Of a stretch of DNA of 64,000 bases, positions 30,749 to 43,082 are shown piece by piece. The position numbers were made by a program, and so were the translations under genes. This stretch comes from Selaginella moellendorffii (lineage: Eukaryota; Streptophyta; Lycopodiopsida; Selaginellales; Selaginellaceae): contig NW_003314335.1 in the NCBI RefSeq assembly GCF_000143415.4, positions 278,113 to 342,112 of the forward strand, given 5' to 3'. Numbering within the stretch: the first letter of the stretch is position 1; every line of letters starts with the position of its first letter. A model generated the notes under the pieces. The model worked only from the letters and a program-made list of their open reading frames with translations, was not told the DNA's origin and ran no database searches.

Positions 30749-33700
30749 GAGCTGTCTGTTTGGACTCCCCAAATAAAAATCACTTTTCTTCCTTATCAAG
30801 CTCCTCACCACCTTTCATCAAAGCCACCACCAATTCCCGCAACTTCCGCGTCCCATGTCTCCTTTCTTTCACCGGACAATCAGGACTCAAGGCTTTGGCG
30901 CTACTGGACTCGGGTGCAACTTCCTGCTTCATGGACACGGACTTTGCTGCCCGACATCACGTTCCTCTTTCTCCTACTATACGGGATCTGAGGGTTGAAG
31001 GCATCGGCGGGCATTTTGTGTCTCCATCTTCTGGACTTAGGGAAACGTTGCCCGTTCAAGTACACATCGGGTCCACCGTCACCGATATCGCCTTCAACAT
31101 CATCAACAGCAAGTCTTCCTCTGTGGTGCTCGGTCTTCCTTGGTTCCAACTACATCAGCCTCAGATTTGTTGGAAGGACTTACAGCTCATCTCTCCCACA
31201 TCACCATCTCCCACGGCTTCCCCTGGTGTTCATCGAGTCCGAATCAGGAAAAGTTCCCTAAACTCAAGTCGGGGTTCTGTTCCTGACTCTACGCAGTTTT
31301 CATCCTCTTCTTTTTCCTCTCTTCCATCTTACACTGGACAGTATCCTCGTCTCATCATTCCATTTAGTCGTACCCCTCCTCCTATCTCCACAATCACTAT
31401 GAAAGAACTCCTTCATGAAGAACCTCTTTTTCTTTTTGCTTTGCATGTTTCTCCTGTCAGTCTTCCTGAGAAGTATCATGATTTTGGGGATGTGTTTGAC
31501 AAGAAAAAAGCTAGTGTACTGCCTGTTCATCGGCCTTATGATTGTCCCATTGATTTACAGGAAGGAGCATCACCTCCGTGGGGGCCTATCTACGGGTTAT
31601 CCCCGTCCAAGCTTAAGGCCCTCAAAGAGTACGTGGATGAGAACCTTGCCTCGGGCTACATTCAGCATTCGCAGTCCCCGGCTGGAGCGCCTGTCTTCTT
31701 TGTCAAGAAGAAGGATGGGAGCTTGCGGCTAGTCATCGACTACCGAGGTTTGAACAAGGTGACTGTTCAGAACCGTTATCCGCTGCCCCTGATCTCGGAC
31801 CTGTTGGAACGCCTCGGCGGTGCCCGCTTCTTCACCAAGATCGACCTCCGTGGAGCATACAACCTGATCTGGATCCGGCCTGGTGATGAATGGAAGACTG
31901 CATTCCGAACCCGCTATGGCCACTTCGAGTACACTGTCATGCCATTTGGCTTGACAAATGCTCCAGCGGTTTTCCAACACATGGCGAACGACGTTTTTCG
32001 GGAGTTTCTTGATCAAATGGTGATCGTCTACCTCGATGACATCCTCATCTACTCAAAAACTTAGGAGGAGCATGACGAACATGTTCGCAAGGTGCTAGCG
32101 AAGCTGCGAGAACACAGCCTATACGCGAAGCTTGAGAAATGTTCCTTTGATCAGCAGTCTGTGGAGTTCCTTGGGTTCATTGTCACTCCTGAGGGTATCA
32201 CGATGGATCCTGCTAAAGTCAAGACTATTCTCGAATGGGAGCCTCCACAATCAATGTCAGACGTTCAGGTTTCCTTGGCTTTGCCAACTTCTACCGCAAA
32301 TTCATTGATCACTACTCTGACATTGTCCTTCCTCTCACACATCTCACTCGCAAGGATGTTCCCTTCTCTTGGTCTGCTGCTGCCCAGCAGGCCTTCGACA
32401 CACTCAAGGCGGCCTTCAGTTCTGCTCCTGTCTTGATCCATGCTGATTCCTCACAACCTTTCTTCATCGAGGCTGACGCCTCCGACTTTGCCATTGGTGC
32501 TGTGCTATCTTAACTCGGAGCGGATCACGAACTTCATCCGGTCGCTTTCCATTCTCGGAAATTCCAGCCTGCGGAGATCAATTACGAAATCCACGACAAG
32601 GAGCTTCTTGCCATCGTGGATTCCTTTGGAGAGTGGCGCCGTTTCTTGGAGGGGGCGAGCCATCAAACAACAGTCTGGACGGATCACAAAAATCTCGAGT
32701 ACTTTGCCACTTCCCGAGTTTTAAGCCGTCGTCAAGCAAGGTGGGCACAATTCCTGAGTCGGTTTGACTTTGTTATCAAGTACAGACCTGGAAAGTTTCA
32801 AGGCCTTCCTGATGCTCTTTCAAGGCGCTCCTATCTCAGTCTCAGGCTTGGTAATCCTGCCTTCGATCAACAGGATCAAGTTATCCTCGGTCCTGATCGG
32901 CTTCAAGTTATGGCAATTTCCCTGGCCCCTCAGGACTCCTCCTTGATGGATGCAATCAGAAACGATCTTCAATCCGATGATCTTGCTAGCGACATTTTTC
33001 CCCATCTTTAGGCTGGACACCCAGTGACTCTCGACTGCCGGCGATTTGACGAGTTCGAGTTCTTAGATGGCTTATTGTACCGTGGGGAACAGCTTTACGT
33101 TCCTGAAGGTGATGCTCGAAGGTTGATCCTGATGGCGTGCCACGATAGCCCGACTGCTGGTCACTTCGGCATTGCGAAAACCTATGAGCTAGTTGCATGG
33201 GACTTTTGGTGGCCTCACATGGACGACTACATCAAAGCTTTTGTTACCTCCTGTGACACTTGTGCCCGGAATAAGGTACCTCGCCACCTTCCTTCAGGTT
33301 TGCTTCGTTCCCTTCCGGTCCCTTCAGGTCCTTGGGAATCCATCTCCATGGATTTCTTGAGTGATCTTCCGAGTTCTGGAGGCTTCAACAGCATTTTAGT
33401 CGTGGTGGATCGCTTCACAAAGATGGCGCACTTCTTGCCATGTACCAAGGAGTTTTCGGGCGAGGACATGGCAAAACTGGTATTCAGGGAAATTTTCCGA
33501 CTTCATGGGATTCCTACAGATGTGGTTTCGGATCGGGGGCCTCAGTTCATCTCTCATTTCTGGCAACGGTTTTTGCAGCTGCTTGGAGTGAAGGCCAACC
33601 TCTCTTCGGCATATCATCCTCAAACTGATGGGCAGTCCGAGCGAACGATTCAGACGTTGGAACAATTCTTGAGGTGCTTCATCAACTATCATCAGGATAA

Positions 33701-34493
33701 CTGGTTCGATATCCTTCCCCTTGCTGAGTTCTCCTATAACAACTCTGTTCACTCCTCTCTTCGAGTTTCCCCCTTCTTTGCGAACTCTGGCCGAAATCCC
33801 CAATTCAATCTCTCACTTCCTTCTCCATCTGAATCCTCTCGTTCAAATCCCCGCTCTGAATCATTTATCTCCAACCTTCAGGAAATCCACAACTCCATCT
33901 CCTTCCACCTCCATCGTGCTCAGGAATCTCATAAAACATTTGCCAATGTCCATCGTCAGAATTGTCCCCCTTACAATATCGGGGATAAAGTCTGGCTCCT
34001 CAGGCGAAATATCTCCACCACTAGGCCCTGTCCAAAACTCGATTTCAAACGCCTTGGTCCTTTCCCTATCACTGCCATCATTAATCCTGTCACCTATCGC
34101 CTTGCACTTCCCTCCTCATATCAAATTCACCCCATTTTTCACTCCTCTCTCCTTGAGCCTTATATTCCCAGTCCTATTCCAAATCGGGTCATTCCTCCAC
34201 TTCCACCAGTGTAGCTCGAGGATGGGTCTGAGTACGAGGTTCAGGACATCCTTGATTCCAAGATTTCACGATCTAAACTCTACTATCTGGTGGACTGGAA
34301 GGGTTACGGACCTGAGGAACGCACTTGGGAACCTGCGGACAACCTGATTCATTCTCCTGACCTTGTTCAGGACTTCCACCGCTGCTATCCTTCTCGTCCC
34401 AGTCCTCATTCTTTTTCTCCATCTCCCATCCCTCACCGCTCATCTCATCCTCCTCTTCGTTCTCGTTCACATCCTCGTTCCACTCGTTCTTGA
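30655..34493 (+). pseudogene. Chromovirus pol (protease-RT-RNase H-integrase-chromodomain), disabled
   Basis: The frame is -1 relative to gag. Domains in order: protease [12 protein letters not shown] (about 30900), reverse transcriptase with [12 protein letters not shown] and YLDD (about 32030), RNase H with EADASDFAIGAVL and WTDHKNLEYF, integrase with an H-H-C-C finger (AGHFGIAKTYELV, CDTCARNK), DDE residues in SMDFLSDLP, SDRGPQFISHFW and TDGQSERTIQ, then a chromodomain YYLVDWKGYGPEERTWEP. Stops: TAG 32062, TAA 32511, TAG 33009 and TAG 34212. A one-base loss near 32268 shifts the frame within SMSDVQ/GFLGFANFY. The rest of the protein is well conserved. Confidence 0.92.
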
Positions 34494-34504
34494 GGAGGGG
34501 GTGC

Positions 34505-34865
34505 TGTCAGGAATCCCCCAATTCTTGCCACATTCCTGACTCTCGCCGGATTCCTGACCTGCAGACCACATTCCTGACTCTCGAGACACTTCCCTATTCC
34601 TGACTCTCGAGACACTTCCCGATTCCTGAGTCTCGAGTCACATTCCTGATGATGATGTGGCGCCTCCTCGACCTCAGCTGTATTTAGGCCGTCCTCGATC
34701 CAAGAGTGGTGGAGCTTCATCAACCTATAGTATATATAGGTTAGCCTTGTTCCATTTCTCCACAATCTGAATCAACACCAGTCTAAGGCCTCTTCTTTGT
34801 TTTCACTAGCTTTTTCTCTTTGTCTTTAGCATTTTCCAGTCTTGATCTTGTTGGGGGTCTTGACA
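34505..34865 (+). repeat. 3' LTR of the chromovirus
   Basis: 361 bp. Identical by eye to the 5' LTR except that it has two rather than three copies of the 26-bp unit. Confidence 0.93.
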
Positions 34866-35904
34866 ATTTCCACACTAAATTTATCAATTCTTCCATTGTG
34901 TAAACTAGTTATTCCATGTGAAACAACAAGTCATTTATCTGTACCATACTTTCGTCCATGGATGCTCTACCAAGGGGAAGAACATATGCATGAATGCCCA
35001 ATATGTATAATTTCAAATTTAGGAGTAGGAATATACCTTGCTCAAGGGTACATTATATTTTTAAGTAGCCACTAATTAATGGAAATCGAACTTGTGCCAT
35101 TTGCTCTGATACCACATATAACACACTTTATATCTCTCCCCTTAAGCCAACTAAAAAAGAGACAATTGTTTAATAAGAGAGCCTTTAATAGCTATTTTAT
35201 CCCCATTTATCCCCCAAGGTTTCAAAGATCCATGATGACAGTATATCTAAATCTCATCCCATGATCACATGCGCTATAGTAGTGGATCTATGTTTAAACT
35301 ACTAAAGTTTACGAAAATTACAAGCACACTAATTCAAAGTATCAATATGGAAATTCTTGTGAATCTATCTAGATTTCCTAAAGACTATAATAAAAATTTG
35401 GTTTTTAAACTTCCACCTTCTAAAAATGCCATAGAAGGGATGCACCAGGATCAAGATGAGTATGTTTGGGTGAAATTTATGGCTTGTTTCATAGAGTGTT
35501 ATATATTCAATCTAAATGAGATGAGGTACTTACAAAGATTTAGTTACTAGAGAATAAAGAGGACTAGTGCTTATGAGAAATCAAGAGGTTAGATGCTTCC
35601 AAATCAAAGAATAAAAGATTTATAAGATTGAGTGAGTTATATATCAATTTGGAGTAGGATTTACAATTAAGTGTCTTGCTTGGATTGGAGGAATATTATG
35701 TGGTAAGTAGATAACTATAGGAACTCTATACACTCTAGCACTTTGTTTGTAGGGACAATGACAATATGGTGATCCTCCACAGCATTGTGATCAATTCATG
35801 TGGTTCTATTCAATAGAAGTTTTACATATATAGTCTATTGTAGTTATAGATTATTTAAAAACCAAAACATATACCACATACTTGGCCAATTGAAGAAGGG
35901 GTAG
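34866..35904. other. Decayed LTR-element fragments
   Basis: No gene. At 35094-35112 the minus strand reads ATGTGGTATCAGAGCAAATGG-like sequence, a tRNA-Met primer-binding site, beside an LTR end. The block at 35094-35270 reappears, diverged, at 46365-46535. A shorter related piece (ATACCACATACTTGGCCAATTG) lies at 35871-35893, just left of the next element. Confidence 0.55.
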
Positions 35905-36922
35905 TGTCGCGAATGTGACTTCGGGTATCGAAAGTTACCTGTCGGCTAGTCCTTACGGACACTCTTACCTTACTGCCACGATGGCAGGAGGTCGGTATTG
36001 CTGGACCCTTTATTAGTCCCTCTTGTTCAAGTGTTAGTAAACTGGACTTTGCATCTGTACTTGGCCGGATGAGCATAAGGAAGGAATTCCTAAGTGTCTA
36101 TTTAGCTGAGCATACTCGGCCCGGCTTGTTAGTTCTCTTTTGCTTTGTCTTGCACTGGCTTGACAAGAACCCTCGCGTATTGAGATTGGTCCCTCAATAT
36201 CGCTACATGATAGCTTACCGTGTCTGCCAAACACCCTCGCTATCATGCCCTTTGTGTTAGTCTCATTTCGGTCCCAAATGCTAATTATGGAAAGTGTCCA
36301 GATTTGCTCATTTGGCATATCTACGAAATGTAGAGATTGGCCTGAACACAATAGTGTTCGTCCCGTGTCCAAATTCACAATCTAGGGACATTCCATATTT
36401 AGTAAGTTTCGAGTTTGTCCCAGAGACTAACTCCTGATACTAAAGGAGGCTTGGGGTGAAAGCCCAAAGCGTGTGTTCCTCAAGGGGGGGGGGGGGGGGC
36501 TATGGGGGGTTTCAAATGTATAGTAGGGATAGTGGGTAGGTCGGACATGGCCGACCAACCTGAGGCATAGTCTAGCTCCCGCTTGCGTGCCTATCCTTGT
36601 TCTGCGTCCAGCTTGGGTCTAAGCCCAAGTTCCATTCCATGCTAGCTGGTGGAGTACCCATATCCTCACGTTAGGCCACCGGTATGCTGAAATAGCGCCA
36701 GACTCCGTTTGGCTCCGTTTTGCGTGTTGGTCCTGGCATTGGGATGCTGGTTGCTCCAGGACTGTTCCAAGTCGCTCCGGGCTCCTGTCCCTTCGCTCGT
36801 TGGGCTATATGCTCGGGAGTTGCTCCATGGTCCGGTTCCATCACTCCTTGGCGTCATGCTTGGGAGTTTGGCACCGTTCCTTCGTTCAGTGGCCCAAGGC
36901 CCTGAACCTCGGGTTCCTATGG

Positions 36923-36974
36923 ACATGTGGCACGGACACATGGCATGTGACACGTGGCATCTGTCACGTGGCAC
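36923..36974 (+). promoter_or_regulatory. Cluster of G-box/ABRE-like motifs in the LTR
   Basis: CACGTGGC occurs at 36951-36958 and 36965-36972, with near-matches CATGTGGC and CACATGGC at 36924-36944. ACACGTGGC is the classic ABA-response element core (established). The same cluster recurs in the 3' LTR at about 42950-43000. Function is inference. Confidence 0.5.
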
Positions 36975-37003
36975 AAAGAGGGTTTAGGTTCCGCTTCGTG
37001 GTG

Positions 37004-37032
37004 TTATCCTATGGTAAATCACCATAGGATAA
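37004..37032. repeat. Perfect inverted repeat near the LTR end
   Basis: TTATCCTATGGT and ACCATAGGATAA flank the loop AAATC. The repeat is conserved in the 3' LTR (43030-43058) and partly in the old solo LTR (about 47798-47826). It could form an RNA hairpin near the transcript end. Confidence 0.85.
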
Positions 37033-40000
37033 AGGGTCAAAACCACGTGCGCTACATTTGGTATCAGAGAATGAGTCTCAGCGAGTACTATTCAATGAGA
37101 TTGGGCAATTAGTCTTGTTGCATACGCAGAGATGAAAACGATGATCCGAGTGGGTACACGTTTGGGTGCAAAGGCTTCGCAATTGGTTCCTTGGGTATGG
37201 ATATTGTTACCTTGTTGTACCTTATGATGTGAGCTTGTGCTTGGGCTCATAGGATGGTTTGGAGATGTTCCGTTTGCACGAGTTTGAGCTTGAGCTTGTG
37301 AATGAGGCACATTAGCAACTCGAGGTTACACTTTGAGTTGGCAGGATTAATGTTAGCCTATCGTTGGTTCCATGAGTTGTTCTATGTACCATGGGTGAAA
37401 GCAAACCTCCCTGGGTTTGCTATGAGTGGCAAATAGGCTGGTCCGTAGCTGTTTAGCACGGCACTAGTGGATCCTTCCTAGGCATGATTATAATTGGATC
37501 AGTAAAGACTGTAGGGAATAGTCTTTTGGTTCAAGTAATCATTGCCATGCTCTCTCATAAACTTTTCTTGGATTGAACTGAAGGTAGTGCGAAAGCAAGC
37601 TTGAGGTTTGGTCAAAGATGAGACCGAAAAGAGAGTCATCGAGGACGGAGGATCAAATACGTAAATCATTTTCTCTTTTGGAGAGATGATTTGCAACGAG
37701 GTGTTAACTCATTGCTTGTGTTCACATTATGCAATCAAGAGTCCCTACCTTGATGCATATTGGAGATGATGGCCTTACAAATGGTGAGTTGTGGGATGGA
37801 TAGCGGTGAAGCGCTAAACCATTTTATCTAAGCTTGCTATTGGAAGACTTGGGTTGCAATGCTCAATTCTTTTCCGGGGAACCTTGCTACTGCTCCTTGA
37901 GTAGCTTGGTGTTGGATTAGTGTTGAGTTTGGTCGGAAAGAGAGTGGCATGAGCTTGTCCGTGTGGTGAACAAAAGTTAGTGATGTTGGGTGTTGTAAAT
38001 CTCTATCGGTGGAGTGTGGCATTTATGTTGCATTTTGTCGAATCGAGTTGGCATTTGATACTCACATAAACGTTTGAAGTAATGACATAAGCCTTGCTCA
38101 TTGCGTTACTCAATTGATGATCAAGTCATTGTGATTTATATCATATCCATGTGATAACGAGCAATGTGTTTACGAAGTTGCTTGGGTAAATGATGATTAA
38201 CCCCAAAGTGGTTGATGGAGAAGCTAGTCTACTTGCACGAAATAGCATTGTAGTAGCCTTGACTGGATTCTCAATGGTGGTCTATTATGCTAAGCTTATG
38301 TTGGTACCTTGTTTCTTTGAGGGTTTGCCCATAAGGTGTTGGGAATGGGTTGTAGCATTCATTTGCTATAGCTCATCTATTGATCCGTTAGCACTTGGAG
38401 TAGATTATTGGATGGAGAAAGTGTGAGGTTGATGCATTGACATCGCTAGCACTTGTGTTAGTGGAAGTGGCATTGTTGATTTGAGTGATGAGGAATTTTC
38501 CTTAGAGCTTGATTTTCCATGTCATTTTTCTTGTTAGTGTTTTGGCTTCCATTGGATCTTGAAGGTGGTTGAAGAAGAGTGTTAGTGCAATGTGGATATC
38601 CGATGATGTGGTCTTTGTGATCAAGCCTTGGATGCTCATTTTGCACTTTGCGGATGTCGGTGTTGGATATCGGTTAGATGGGCAAAGATGTTCGATGCTT
38701 AAGCATATTTTTGGATCATGAGAATTTTTGTTGAGGTGAACCTATGTGGAGTTGTTAGTAAGAGGAAGTTGGTTGAGTCTTGAAAGTTTGCAATTTTGGA
38801 TTGAGAGTCATTCTTTCTCTAGGATGGAAAATTTTCCACAAATTTTCTTAGACTTTTCCAATGGCTGATCTATTGATCACTTTGCTCGAAAACCATTCCA
38901 TTTTCGAAAGCCAGTACAAACTAGTGAAGGGGTTGGAGTTGACTTCGGTTGGCTTAGATCTTAGTAGGTAGTTTGTATGATGCGACCCGAAAGGGATGCT
39001 AACTTTTGGGGCTAAAGCAATTGAGTTGGATAGAGTCTGGAGTTGGTGTAGAAAAGTGGCTGTTGCGCTTTTCTAAGAAAGGTGACCCTTGTGCCTTTCT
39101 TTAGTAGCGTTGTGCTTGGTGGCAGTTTGCACCTTGCATTACGTTAGACTCTATGAGAGTAGTGAGCTCTCACTGATCTTGACTTGGTCTTGGTGGCTGC
39201 ACTTTGGCTGAGGATGGTGATGTCCAACTTAGTTGTTTGAGGTTGAGATGTTAGTACCCGTACTATAGCTTTGTCTATGAGGAGGTTGTGTACCGATATG
39301 AGTCCATCTCATGGTCTTCACTTTAGTTTCGACTGAGTGTTGATCACATAGCTAGCCTCTTCAAGGCATGCTCAGAGCTATTGACTAAATGCATTAGTGA
39401 GCTTATTGCGGTTGAGTTGGATTCGAGTGGTCATTTAGTTCGTGCTTGTCTATGAACTTTTATCTCGTACCTGGGGTATCACATTCATATTGGGCAAGTA
39501 TATAACTTGATGACAAGAGTTGGTGTTTAGGTCTTGTGAAGGCAAGTTGAGGAGTGATTGTTAGTTGTTTTGTGACTAGTGATTACTTGTAGACTTCGTC
39601 AAGGACCATTGACACTGGCTTTGCTCGATGATGATTTAGCAGTGATGGGCTTGCTTTACCGGATGGTGTTGTGGAGGATCGTGTCGTTAGACTTACATGA
39701 GTTTTTCATGTTGATATATCGACTCTACCTCTGTCGATATCATTAGGTTACATCTAGTCTGTAGTGTTGGATTTCATTGAGTCTTGGACGTGGTGATTCA
39801 CTCCTTGATGATGTGTTATCTGAAACTGAGTTTTGCTGAAGGATTGGTCTCAGATACTAAGTATAGTATCTTCGACTTTGGTTAGCTTGGTTGCTAGAGA
39901 GTTTTGAGTGGTGATTCACTCTTGCTTTCTACTAGCTTTGTTCTGTTGTTGATGGCATTGAAGTGATGCCTTGTCGTTAGCATTGTTGGTATTGAGATTC

Positions 40001-41935
40001 AAGTGAAATTAGATGTCTCTCTGTAGGATTGATATTGAGTTTCATTAGTCTTGATGAATATAGTGTTGATGATTTGGCTATAGCTTTGTGTTGTTGGCAT
40101 TCGTGCATTTTAGCAACTGTGTTGACGTTCAAACGAACTGAGTGGCAAGTTGAGTTAGTTGTGTTCTAGACGAGATTATTTAGTAGAGGGTTGAGCTTTA
40201 GCTTTTCCTTGAAAAGTGATTTAGTCATGGACTATGCTAACTCTACGAGAGGAAGAGTTAGTGATCGATATTAGAAGATTGAGTCCTTGCTGGATTTGAG
40301 TTCGGGATATAGCGATCATTAATGATTTTTTTTTTGAGCTTGTTACGAAGTGAGTTACGTCTTGCTATAGATGGATTCATGGAGGATCATTTGATGATCA
40401 TTTGTTAAGCATAGCTTCGTTATGCTTAGTTTTTGGATTGATGCAGAAATGCTCTTCATTAGCTTTGGCATTATGAAGTTTGGCTTATGGATGTGTTGAG
40501 GAAGATATTGTGGGTTGCACCATGGTTTCTTCTTTAGCATTGAAATTAGTTCATGCAAAGACTCGTGATCATTATTAGGCAAGACTTAGCTATAGGCTTC
40601 TTTGAACTTTTGGTTCCTTGAGTTTTCATGCTCATTGTTCCATTTGTTAAAAGTTGTTGGGGAAGGCATTTTGGCTCATTAGCTTCGATGTTGAAGTTGG
40701 CTTTGCATCTAGCACTCATTGGTGATGATTGACTATCATCTAGGATAATTGATTATCCATGTCAAAAAGTTTTGCTTGATTATTGTTAATATAAAATGGT
40801 TTACTGTTCTTCAGGATGGTGGATTCCTTCTTAAACGATGATTATGCATCTCTTTATTGATGGGCTAATTGATGACGTCAGTAGGATGTTGCTGACACTT
40901 GCTTAGGCAACTTGAGTTCCTTGGTATTGTTGGCTGGGATCTATTCAGATTGGCTTTTGTGATAGTTGGCAGGCATGAGTGTTTGTTGGTCTTACCACAT
41001 TCATTCTCTTCTGCTGATTATTGCTCAAGTTAGTTTTGATAGATTTGGATGTTATTTCCTTTGGGTGATACATTCGCAAGCATTGTGCTTGTTAGTCAAT
41101 GATACTTTGTGTTCTTTGAGTTTTCTCTAGTAAATTGTTGGCTTACTGTCTATTATTTTCGGTAGTTAAGTTTCATCATTGAGTTTCCTTGATGATATAC
41201 TAGCTATTGAATTTTGTTGGATGGTCATTCCTGTGTTTGCCAAATTATGATGATGTTGGTGGTTCCTATCTACAATACTACTGGTTTATCGGATGATAAC
41301 TTGCTTAGAATACTTTTGTGTTCTACTCTAAGATATAATCACTAGTAATTAAGCTTCTAAGATATCATTGTTTATGACTTTGATATAGTCCCTCTATATT
41401 GATCTTTGAGTTTGGGCCAGTATCGGCAGACTGGCTTCGGCACTTCGTGTGCATGCTAAAATCTCTAGTCATGGGGTAGCTACTGTCGACTGGTCACATA
41501 ACCCGCCTCTCTGTCGATGTTCTTTATTCCGTTGAAAGGGCGTGACCGTGTAAACAACTCTAACTGCCTGTTGACAATAGTCTATCTAAACCTTACCGAC
41601 GGGTTTGGTTTCTTTGCTCAGGAGGGTTGGGGCCTCTAGCTTCTCTCTCTATGTTCCTGCGGGCAGGGCATATCACACTTTTGTAGCTGGGTGACACCCA
41701 GAGCAGCAAGGGTGGCTGACTCCGTTGGTCATTTCCTTGTCGGCGACGGCTGAGAGGTGTCTGAGCTGGTAGCGCATCCGCGTTAGACAAAAAGGTTACC
41801 CCCTAACTCATTTAAGTTGGTGCATTTCTCACATAGTGTGAGTACCGTGAACTTTTTCTGGAGTTGTTTCCTTGGTGGTATTCTAGACTCGAGTGTGCAT
41901 CGACGAGGACGTCGATTTTCCCAAGGGGGGGAGAG

Positions 41936-43082
41936 TGTCGCGAATGTGACTTCGGGTATCGAAAGTTACCTGTCGGCTAGTCCTTACGGACACTCTTACC
42001 TTACTGCCACGATGGCAGGAGGTCGGTATTGCTGGACCCTTTATTAGTCCCTCTTGTTCAAGTGTTAGTAAACTAGACTTTACATCTGTACTTGGCCGGA
42101 TGAGCATAAGGAAGGAATTCCTAAGTGTCTATTTAGCTGAGCATACTCGGCCCGGCTTGTTAGTTCTCTTTTGCTCTGTCTTGCACTGGCTTGACAAGAA
42201 CCCTCACGTATTGAGATTGGTCCCTCAATATCGCTACATGATAGCTTACCGTGTCTGCCAAACACCCTCGCTATCATGCCCTTTGTGTTAGTCTCATTTC
42301 GGTCCCAAATGCTAATTATGGAAAGTGTCCAGATTTGCTCATTTGGCATATCTACGAAATGTAGAGATTGGCCTGAACACAATGGTGTTCGTCCCGTGTC
42401 CAAATTCACAATCTAGGGACATTCCATATTTAGTAAGTTTCGAGTTTGTCCCAGAGACTAACTCCTGATACTAAGGGAGGCTTAGGGTGAAAGCCCAAAG
42501 CATGTGTTCCTCAAGGGGGGGGGGGCTATGGGGGGTTCCAAATGTATAGTAGGGATAGTGGGTAGGTCGGGCATGGCCGACCAACCTGAGGCATAGTCTA
42601 GCTCCCGCTTGCGTGCCTGTCCTTGTTTTGCGTTCGGCTTGGGTCTAAGCCCAAGTTCCATTCCATGCTAGCTGGTGGAGTACCCATATCCTCACGTTAG
42701 GCCACCGGTATGCTGAAATAGCGCTAAACTCCGTTTGGCTCTGTTTTGCGTGTTGGTCCTGGCATTGGGATGCTGGTTGCTCTAGGACTGTTCCAAGTCG
42801 CTCCGGGCTCCTGTCCCTTCGCTCGTTGGGCTATATGCTCGGGAGTTGCTCCATGGTCCGGTTCCATCACTCCTTGGCGTCATGCTTAGGAGTTTGGCAC
42901 CGTTCCTTCATTCAGTGGCCCAAGGCCCTGAACCTCGGGTTCCTATGGACATGTGGCACGGACACGTGGCATGTGACATGTGGCATCTGTCACGTGGCAC
43001 AAAGAGGGTTTAGGTTCCGCTTCGTGGTGTTATCCTATGGTAAATCACCATAGGATAAAGGGTCAAAACCACGTGCGCTACA
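41936..43082 (+). repeat. 3' LTR of the non-coding element
   Basis: 1147 bp. It matches the 5' LTR with only scattered substitutions (for example 42074 and 42174 regions) and a shorter poly-G run, so the insertion is fairly young. Confidence 0.92.

Larger units (their letters stand above)
29292..34865 (+). mobile_element. Ty3/Gypsy chromovirus, nearly complete
   Basis: A 5.6-kb element with LTRs at 29292-29678 and 34505-34865 (both TGTCAGG...CTTGACA), gag, and a pol carrying protease, reverse transcriptase, RNase H, integrase and a C-terminal chromodomain. A purine tract GAGGAGGGGG precedes the 3' LTR. By eye the two LTRs are identical except that the 5' copy has one more 26-bp internal unit. 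No matching 5-bp target duplication is seen (GCTTG left, ATTTC right). Four in-frame stops and one frameshift disable pol. Confidence 0.93.
35905..37056 (+). repeat. 5' LTR of the non-coding element
   Basis: 1152 bp, TGTCGCGAATGTG to GTGCGCTACA. It contains a long poly-G run near 36486-36502 (shorter in the 3' LTR), a cluster of CACGTGGC motifs near 36951-36972 and a 12-bp-stem palindrome at 37004-37032. Confidence 0.92.
35905..43082 (+). mobile_element. Large non-coding LTR retrotransposon (LARD-like)
   Basis: Two long, near-identical LTRs (35905-37056 and 41936-43082, TGTCGCG...GCTACA) flank 4.9 kb of internal DNA. A tRNA-Met-type primer site (TGGTATCAGAGA, 37059-37070) and a polypurine tract (AAGGGGGGGAGAG, 41923-41935) are in the right places. 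The internal region has no open frame over about 80 codons and no recognisable gag or pol motif, and its plus strand is visibly rich in T and G. It must be mobilised by another element's proteins. No 5-bp target duplication is evident (GGTAG and GTGAA). Confidence 0.9.

Noticed and set aside
36486-36502. Poly-G run as a quadruplex regulatory site
   Set aside because: It is a homopolymer that differs in length between the two LTRs and is prone to sequencing error; nothing supports a function.
35905-43082. Tandem duplication of a host segment (two copies of 1.15 kb)
   Set aside because: The primer-binding site after the left copy, the polypurine tract before the right copy and the TG...CA ends identify them as LTRs.
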